From J084 sp964471405 (GTDB lineage Bacteria; Pseudomonadota; Alphaproteobacteria; Sphingomonadales; Rhodothalassiaceae), in NCBI GenBank assembly GCA_964471405.1, contig CAYYGH010000054.1:1-19747 (forward strand): 19,747 nt of DNA, read 5' to 3'. The position numbers and the translations under genes are program-made. Within the stretch, counting starts at the first letter, position 1; each line of letters begins with the position of its first letter. Under the pieces are notes generated by a model, which worked only from the letters and a program-made list of their open reading frames with translations, was not told where the DNA came from and did not search any database. Below are positions 16,006-19,747 of this stretch, piece by piece.

Positions 16006-16044
16006 AGCTGGCAAGGGAGATGCCCGCTCTCCCCGTGGCCAGCT
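16006..16044 (+). terminator. Long two-part stem-loop after trkA
   Basis: AGCTGGC (16006-16012) pairs with GCCAGCT (16038-16044), and inside it GGGAGA (16015-16020) pairs with TCTCCC (16028-16033) around a 7-nt loop. The stable hairpin lies just after trkA. There is no immediate T run (the nearest is TTTTTT at 16101-16106), so it may slow or end transcription from the ntr-trkA operon or protect its 3' end, but it is not a textbook intrinsic terminator. Confidence 0.5.
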
Positions 16045-16059
16045 GCACGAGGAGGAGGC

Positions 16060-16149
16060 ATGCCACCGCCAGGGCAGGGTCGGTCAAGGCGGCATTTCGC
16101 TTTTTTCCCGGAATGTCTTGAAAGTGACCGGAAATTTCTCCATCTGTGA
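16060..16149 (+). CDS. Possible 29-codon small ORF upstream of hfq
   Basis: ATG 16060 is preceded by AGGAGG (16050-16055) with a 4-nt spacing, and the frame stays open for 29 codons to TGA 16147-16149. The peptide is basic at its N-terminus (MPPPGQGRSRR) and then aromatic. No family is recognised. It overlaps the proposed heat-shock promoter of hfq, which argues against a conserved protein. The rest of the 290-bp trkA-hfq gap (15981-16270) holds only the hairpin and that promoter. Confidence 0.2.
   Translation: MPPPGQGRSRRHFAFFPECLESDRKFLHL
16117..16145 (+). promoter_or_regulatory. Sigma-32 (RpoH)-like promoter for hfq-hflX
   Basis: CTTGAAA (16117-16123), a 14-nt spacer, then CTCCATCT (16138-16145) matches the enterobacterial heat-shock consensus CTTGAAA-N13-14-CCCCATNT with one mismatch. 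Transcription would begin near 16152, about 120 nt before the hfq ATG. E. coli hfq also has an RpoH-dependent promoter, which makes this plausible. The RpoH consensus of this organism may differ somewhat. Confidence 0.5.
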
Positions 16150-16270
16150 AGAGCGGGCGATCGGAGGGCCGTGAAGGGGAGAAAGTGAATCACTCCTTTT
16201 CTGGCTTCTGCTCGCAAGAGGCCGCGCCTTGCATATTCAGAAAGAACAGGAAAAGAAAGACAGACCCGCC

Positions 16271-16522
16271 ATGGCCGACAAGAACAGCAACAATCTGCAA
16301 GATGTCTTCCTCAACCATGTGCGCAAGAACAAGACGCCGGTCACGGTGTTTCTCATCAACGGGGTGAAGCTTCAGGGCATCATCAGCTGGTTTGACAATT
16401 TCTGCGTGCTGCTGCGCCGGGACGGCCATTCCCAGCTTGTCTACAAGCACGCGATCTCGACGGTGATGCCGCAGGGACCCATCAAGCTCTTCGATCCTGA
16501 CGAAGACCAGCGTGAGTCGTGA
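16271..16522 (+). CDS. hfq: RNA chaperone Hfq
   Basis: An 83-residue Sm-like protein that forms a hexameric ring and promotes pairing between small RNAs and mRNAs. The N-terminus MADKNSNNLQDVFLNHVRKNKTPV leads into Sm1 (VTVFLINGVKLQGIISWFDNFCVLLRR) and Sm2 with the diagnostic YKHAIST (58-64). Gln10, Phe41/Phe44, Lys59 and His60 correspond to the proximal RNA-binding face. The acidic C-terminal tail is short, as usual in Alphaproteobacteria. The ATG at 16271 is chosen by homology; the upstream AGGAAAAGA is far from it, so the ribosome site is weak, in line with the translational autocontrol known for Hfq. It is coupled to hflX by overlapping stop and start codons. Confidence 0.97.
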   Translation: MADKNSNNLQDVFLNHVRKNKTPVTVFLINGVKLQGIISWFDNFCVLLRRDGHSQLVYKHAISTVMPQGPIKLFDPDEDQRES

Positions 16523-17928
16523 CGATCACCGGCACTCAGCAGGATTTCGCGCGGGCGCAGAAGGAAACCGGATCCTTCGTTGACGGGGTGCGTCAGCGAT
16601 TGACGCAGGCGACGCGGGCCGTGCTGGTGGAGCCGGATCCGGTCGGACCGTCGCGCCAGCAGACTGCAATGTCGGATCAGCGGGAGCGCCGTGCGGAAGA
16701 CCGCCTGCGCGAACTGGCCGGTCTGGCCCGGGCCATTGACCTTGAGGTCGTGCTCACTCGGGTCCTGAGCGTGCGTCAGCCCCGGCCGGCGACATTCTTC
16801 GGTCCCGGCCAGGTGGCGCAGCTGGCCGAATGCGTTGCCGCGACCGGAGCCCGGCTTGTGATCGTGGGCGGCACGCTCACCCCCGTCCAGCAGCGCAATC
16901 TGGAGCGGGCGTGGAAGGCCAAGGTCATCGATCGCACGGGGCTCATTCTCGAGATCTTCGGGGCCCGCGCCCGCACGCGCGAGGGCGTGCTGCAGGTGGA
17001 GCTCGCCCATCTGCAGTATCAGCGCTCGCGGCTCGTGCGCTCCTGGACCCATCTGGAGCGCCAGCGCGGCGGGTTCGGGTTTCTCGGCGGCCCGGGCGAG
17101 ACCCAGATCGAGGCCGACCGCCGTCAGATCGACGAGCGCATCACCCGCATTCGGCGCCAGCTTGCCAAGGTCACGCGCACCCGCGGTCTGCATCGTCGTG
17201 CCCGCCAGGAGGTGCCGTGGCCGGTGGTCGCGCTCGTGGGCTATACGAACGCCGGCAAGTCCACGCTCTTCAATCGGCTCACGGCGGCCCGTGTGCGGGC
17301 GGCGAACCGGCTGTTCGAGACGCTCGATCCCACCATGCGCGCGATTCCCATCGGTCCGCATGAGAAGGTGATCCTCTCGGACACGGTCGGCTTCATCTCC
17401 GAGCTGCCCCATGGCCTGGTGGCCGCCTTCCGCGCGACGCTCGAGGAGGTGACGGCGGCCGACCTCGTGCTGCATGTGCGCGACATCACGCATCCCGAAA
17501 CCGAGGCGCAGAAGGCGGATGTGGAGTCGGTGCTGGACGAGCTTGCCGTTGGTCCGATGCATCCGGACTCACCGCCGGTAGTGGAGGTCTGGAACAAGCT
17601 TGACCGCATCACCGATCCCCGCCGTCGCGAGGCGGTTCTGGCCCAGGCCGAGGCAGCCGGCGCTCTGGCGATCTCGGCTCTGACGGGAGAGGGGACCGGC
17701 AGGCTGATCGCCCATTTGCGGGATCACTTCACGGCGTCTCATGCCGAAATGGCCGTTCGGCTCGGCGCTGAAGAAGCGGAGGCCGGCGCCTGGCTCTATG
17801 CCCACGGCCGGGTGCTGGAAGACCGCTGGCAGGATGACGGCCGGCGGCTGATGCGGGTCACGCTCTCGCCGATCGCCCGCGCGCGCTGGGAAAAGCGCTT
17901 CCCCCACCTTGCGGCCGGCGCTTTCTGA
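16519..17928 (+). CDS. hflX: GTPase HflX
   Basis: A 469-residue ribosome-associated GTPase. In characterised bacteria HflX splits and rescues stalled 70S ribosomes, notably under heat stress. The N-terminal HflX domain includes TFFGPGQVAQL and the glycine-rich segment RGGFGFLGGPGETQIEADRR before a coiled helix. The G domain has G1 GYTNAGKST (about 241-249), G3 DTVGFISELPHGLVAAF, G4 NKLD (about 359-362) and G5 SALTGEG. The start is GTG 16519, whose last bases form the hfq TGA stop (GTGA), so expression depends on hfq translation. The first 50 or so residues, before the HflX core, are a poorly conserved extension. Pairing with hfq behind a heat-shock-like promoter fits a stress role. Confidence 0.95.
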   Translation: MTITGTQQDFARAQKETGSFVDGVRQRLTQATRAVLVEPDPVGPSRQQTAMSDQRERRAEDRLRELAGLARAIDLEVVLTRVLSVRQPRPATFFGPGQVAQLAECVAATGARLVIVGGTLTPVQQRNLERAWKAKVIDRTGLILEIFGARARTREGVLQVELAHLQYQRSRLVRSWTHLERQRGGFGFLGGPGETQIEADRRQIDERITRIRRQLAKVTRTRGLHRRARQEVPWPVVALVGYTNAGKSTLFNRLTAARVRAANRLFETLDPTMRAIPIGPHEKVILSDTVGFISELPHGLVAAFRATLEEVTAADLVLHVRDITHPETEAQKADVESVLDELAVGPMHPDSPPVVEVWNKLDRITDPRRREAVLAQAEAAGALAISALTGEGTGRLIAHLRDHFTASHAEMAVRLGAEEAEAGAWLYAHGRVLEDRWQDDGRRLMRVTLSPIARARWEKRFPHLAAGAF

Positions 17929-17966
17929 AGGTGTGCGCGGGCGCCGACAGCCGCTCACGGTGATCG

Positions 17967-18704
17967 CTAGAATCTGTATTTGATTCCGAAGCGGATCCCT
18001 TTCTCGTCCTCTTCCCGGTCCTCTTCGGGCCGATAGCGGAAGCGCAGGCGCGGACGAATCCTGAAACCCGGGTCGAAGTGCCTGAACATGTCGTCCCACT
18101 CATGCGACTCGAACCGGATCTTGAAGACGGGGTCCGCCTTGATCTCCGAATCGCGAGGCACGCTGTGGCCGGTGCGGCGGGGGCAGCAGCGGGGATTGTA
18201 GATGCTCTTGCGGGCGAACTGGTAGCCGACGACGTCGTCGATGACGAAGCGTGCGACGATGTCGTTTTCCGGATAGGTCTCGCCGCCCAGTGTCAGCTGC
18301 CTGCCGGCCCGCAGGATGACTTCCAGATGCTCGAAAATCCGATAATAGCCGATCACGACGTCGAAACATTTGTCGCCATGCCGCCAGGATCGCGGCCGGT
18401 CCTTGAGGTCGACGGTCATGTCGGTGAGACCGAGCACCTTCTTCAGGCGGGCGGCCAGCTCTCCCAGGTTGCGCACGGCCGGGCGCGTGCCCTTGAGCGC
18501 CGCGACCAGGCGCGCCAGTTCGCTGCGCTGAAGGGTGCGCATCTGGATCCGGGGTTTGATCTCCATGAGTGCATGAAGGCGCTCGTAGATGAATCCGCGT
18601 CCCCGCTCGCAGCGGAACTTCTCCACGGCGATGAAGAGGGGGTCCGTGAACTGGCGCTGGCGGGCCGTTTCCAGAACGAGCGGCCCGAGCTTTGAAAGAG
18701 GCAT
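17967..18704 (-). CDS. Unrecognised 245-residue protein
   Basis: I do not recognise this family. The start ATG at 18704 has an excellent ribosome site (AGGAGGAG, plus-strand 18713-18720) 8 nt upstream, and codon usage resembles the neighbours, so the gene looks real. The first 95 or so residues are predicted helical (LGPLVLETARQRQF, FIYERLHALMEI, ELARLVAAL, LGELAARLKKVLGL). The middle looks like mixed alpha/beta (FDVVIGYYRIFEHLEVIL). The final third is rich in strands and basic residues, with a NPRCCPRR motif (Cys173-Cys174) and a terminal strand-turn-strand pattern ending GIRFGIKYRF. Other cysteines are Cys32 and Cys113. There is no signal peptide or membrane helix. It converges on hflX with a 38-bp gap and reads away from the tRNA-Asn. 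The C-terminal pattern recalls an outer-membrane beta-signal, but the lack of a signal sequence argues against that. Confidence 0.75.
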   Translation of the reverse strand: MPLSKLGPLVLETARQRQFTDPLFIAVEKFRCERGRGFIYERLHALMEIKPRIQMRTLQRSELARLVAALKGTRPAVRNLGELAARLKKVLGLTDMTVDLKDRPRSWRHGDKCFDVVIGYYRIFEHLEVILRAGRQLTLGGETYPENDIVARFVIDDVVGYQFARKSIYNPRCCPRRTGHSVPRDSEIKADPVFKIRFESHEWDDMFRHFDPGFRIRPRLRFRYRPEEDREEDEKGIRFGIKYRF

Positions 18705-18712
18705 GGCAGGCT

Positions 18713-18720
18713 CTCCTCCT
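18713..18720 (-). promoter_or_regulatory. Strong ribosome binding site of the unrecognised gene
   Basis: On the minus strand AGGAGGAG stands 8 nt before ATG 18704. It supports that start over an in-frame upstream start at 18734, and it supports the minus strand as the coding strand here. Confidence 0.7.
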
Positions 18721-18820
18721 GATTGCTTGATCATTCTTCATATCATGCTACCGCCCATTTGTGCCATTTCCTTCACACCGGCTGGCGGCTTCCGCTCCTC
18801 TCTCACCGGCTTTGCGATGC

Positions 18821-18840
18821 GCCGCGCGACCGCGCGCGGC
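18821..18840. repeat. Perfect 8-bp GC hairpin upstream of the tRNA promoter
   Basis: GCCGCGCG (18821-18828), loop ACCG, CGCGCGGC (18833-18840). It lies in the divergent gap between the unrecognised minus-strand gene and tRNA-Asn. No T run follows on either strand. Its role is unknown; it may be chance in GC-rich DNA. Confidence 0.35.
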
Positions 18841-18873
18841 TGCACCGGGGCGGCGACAGCTGCGAAAAGGGTC

Positions 18874-18902
18874 TTGAGCACGGGAGCCGTTTTGCCTATA
18901 TC
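18874..18902 (+). promoter_or_regulatory. Housekeeping-sigma promoter of tRNA-Asn
   Basis: TTGAGC (18874-18879) and TATATC (18897-18902) are separated by exactly 17 nt. The sequence after the -10 is G/C-rich (TCGGGCGGGCC), the discriminator expected of stable-RNA promoters under stringent control. Transcription would start near 18909, about 60 nt before the tRNA. Confidence 0.65.
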
Positions 18903-18967
18903 GGGCGGGCCGGGCGGCTTCCTCTTCCCGGAGAGGGACGGGCGGGGCAACCGGCAGATGGACATGA

Positions 18968-19043
18968 TCCCCGGTAGCTCAGTTGGTAGAGCAAGCGGCT
19001 GTTAACCGCTGGGTCGCTGGTTCGAGTCCGGCCCGGGGAGCCA
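18968..19043 (+). tRNA. tRNA-Asn (anticodon GTT)
   Basis: A 76-nt tRNA with genomically encoded CCA. The acceptor TCCCCGG (18968-18974) pairs with CCGGGGA (19033-19039), followed by discriminator G and CCA (19041-19043). The D arm contains AGCTCAGTTGGTAGAGC. The anticodon stem AGCGG/CCGCT encloses the loop CTGTTAA with GTT at 19001-19003, which reads AAC/AAU. The T loop TTCGAGT is canonical. It has its own promoter and a downstream hairpin, so it is a single-gene unit. No second copy of its 3' end, as an integrated element would leave, is seen in the window. Confidence 0.98.
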
Positions 19044-19051
19044 GTTTCCAG

Positions 19052-19082
19052 GAAGGGCCCGGTGCAGGATGCCGGGCCCTTC
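19052..19082 (+). terminator. Terminator hairpin after tRNA-Asn
   Basis: GAAGGGCCCGG (19052-19062) and CCGGGCCCTTC (19072-19082) form a perfect 11-bp stem around a 9-nt loop, starting 9 nt after the tRNA CCA. The trailing sequence GTCTTGTC is only moderately T-rich, so the U tract is weak, but the position and stem strongly suggest termination of the tRNA transcript. Confidence 0.75.
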
Positions 19083-19188
19083 GTCTTGTCGCTGCTCCCT
19101 CCGCGTTGTGACGGGAAGCAGCGGCGCTCATCCAGCATGTCATGAACGGCTGCCGTGCTTGCCGTGATGGCGTGGGCGGCGCTACCCT

Positions 19189-19204
19189 CACATGATGACA
19201 TGTG
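19189..19204. promoter_or_regulatory. Palindrome in the leader of the DUF488 gene
   Basis: CACATGATGACATGTG is a perfect 6-bp inverted repeat (CACATG/CATGTG) around ATGA, ending 15 nt before the DUF488 ATG. A weak promoter-like pair, TTGCCG (19159-19164) and TACCCT (19183-19188) with an 18-nt gap, lies directly before it. The position suits a repressor operator. Confidence 0.4.
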
Positions 19205-19219
19205 GGAGCGAGACCGGCC

Positions 19220-19606
19220 ATGACGATCCGCATCGCACGGCTCACCGAAGTGCTGGAGGAAGGCGGAGTAGCGGGCCCGGACGAACTGCGGGTGCTGGTC
19301 GACCGGCTCTGGCCGCGCGGCGTGCGCAAGGAGGCGCTCGCCGGCATCCGCTGGATGCCGGAGGTCGCACCCGGCACGGCACTCAGGCGCTGGTATGGCC
19401 ATGATCCGGCACGCTGGGAGGAGTTCCGCCGCCGCTACTTCGCCGAGCTCGACGCCCGGCCGCAGGCCGCCGCGCCGCTGCTGGATGCGGCCCGCCGCGG
19501 CCGGCTGCTTCTGCTCACCGCCAGCCGCGACCTCGCCCACAGCAACGCCGCCGCCCTTGCCGACTGGCTGAAGCGGCGCCTTGCCGGCGAGGGGGACGGA
19601 GGGTGA
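19220..19606 (+). CDS. DUF488 family protein
   Basis: A 128-residue protein of the DUF488 family, whose biochemical role is not established. The signature LRVLVDRLWPRGVRKE (about 22-37) is followed by WMPEVAPGTALRRWYGHDPARWEEFRRRY and the C-terminal LLLLTASRDLAHSNAAALADWL, all characteristic. The protein is presumably a small cytosolic alpha/beta domain, with no signal peptide or membrane helix. ATG 19220 is chosen because the conserved domain begins at once (MTIRIARL) and GGGAG (19204-19208) lies upstream; an in-frame GTG at 19202 falls inside the palindrome and is less likely. It stands alone after the tRNA-Asn terminator. Confidence 0.9.
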   Translation: MTIRIARLTEVLEEGGVAGPDELRVLVDRLWPRGVRKEALAGIRWMPEVAPGTALRRWYGHDPARWEEFRRRYFAELDARPQAAAPLLDAARRGRLLLLTASRDLAHSNAAALADWLKRRLAGEGDGG

Positions 19607-19637
19607 CCGCTGGACACTCCTGCCCGCATTCGTCCCT

Positions 19638-19747
19638 CGTGATCCGCCGTCCCCCGTCCCATCATCCCCGACCCTTCCCTTCCGTCATCCGCCGTCCCTC
19701 CCCTTCTTCGTCATCCGCCGGCACCTCTTTCTTCGTCATCCGCCGGC
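19638..19747. repeat. Degenerate pyrimidine-rich tandem repeat, truncated by window end
   Basis: The core CGTCATCCGCCG recurs at 19638 (CGTGATCCGCCG), 19660 (degenerate CATCATCCCCGA), 19683, 19709 and 19734, with spacings of 22, 23, 26 and 25 nt. The last two copies are identical over CTTCGTCATCCGCCGGC. The whole strand is C/T-rich. No gene is seen in it, and the array continues beyond the window. Confidence 0.65.

Noticed and set aside
16229..16270. Upstream TTG start for hfq adding 14 residues
   Set aside because: Hfq proteins start at the MADKNSNN-type N-terminus; the extension is Lys/Glu-rich leader sequence without homology.
18078..18695. A 205-codon plus-strand frame opposite the unrecognised gene
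   Set aside because: The minus strand has a strong ribosome site and better amino-acid composition; the plus-strand frame has no ribosome site and is Ala/Asp/Val-rich like other shadows here.
18735..18770. TGGCACAAATGGGCGG on the minus strand as a sigma-54 promoter for the unrecognised gene
   Set aside because: The TGGCAC half is good but no GC dinucleotide stands at the required 10-nt spacing from GG.
18968..19043. tRNA-Asn as the attachment site of an integrated element
   Set aside because: No integrase gene and no duplicated tRNA 3' end in the window.
19638..19747. CRISPR array
   Set aside because: Intervals of 22-26 nt leave only about 12 nt between degenerate cores; no unique 30-40 nt spacers and no cas genes.

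Overview
The window is GC-rich DNA from the main chromosome of an alphaproteobacterium. I infer the class from gene order and protein families: a pyruvate dehydrogenase E2-E3-LipA-COQ10 group, the fused IspDF enzyme, the dusB-ntrB-ntrC-ntrY-ntrX-trkA-hfq-hflX run and the presence of NtrY/NtrX are typical of this class. I cannot assign a genus. Nearly all of the window is conserved core genome, and I see no insertion sequence, prophage, CRISPR array or defence system.

Layout. (1) 1-4068, plus strand: the 3' part of pdhC (E2), then lpdA (E3), lipA and a COQ10/RatA-like START-domain gene. E2 carries the lipoyl cofactor, E3 reoxidises it and LipA builds it, so the group joins an enzyme complex to the maturation of its cofactor. 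(2) 4107-6539, minus strand: ispDF, pgpA and a CinA C-terminal-domain gene, probably one operon, with a possible 36-codon ORF between ispDF and pgpA. (3) 6699-15980, plus strand: dusB, then two two-component pairs, NtrB/NtrC and NtrY/NtrX (nitrogen and redox control), then trkA, the regulatory subunit of a K+ uptake system. (4) 16271-17928: hfq and hflX with overlapping stop and start codons, preceded by a heat-shock-like promoter. (5) 17967-19747: less canonical sequence, with an unrecognised 245-aa gene on the minus strand, a tRNA-Asn(GTT) with its own promoter and terminator hairpin, a DUF488 gene with a palindrome in its leader, and a pyrimidine-rich degenerate tandem repeat cut off by the window end.

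Points worth a second look. Three copies of a 10-bp motif, two of which form a perfect 15-bp inverted repeat, lie between ntrC and ntrY. The junctions flanking the small ORF between ispDF and pgpA are identical. NtrB has a divergent ATP-lid/G2 box while NtrY is canonical. A sigma-32-like promoter lies before hfq. The others are the unrecognised gene, the palindrome before the DUF488 gene and the terminal repeats. None of these amounts to a clearly new system; they are local, testable observations in an otherwise ordinary region.
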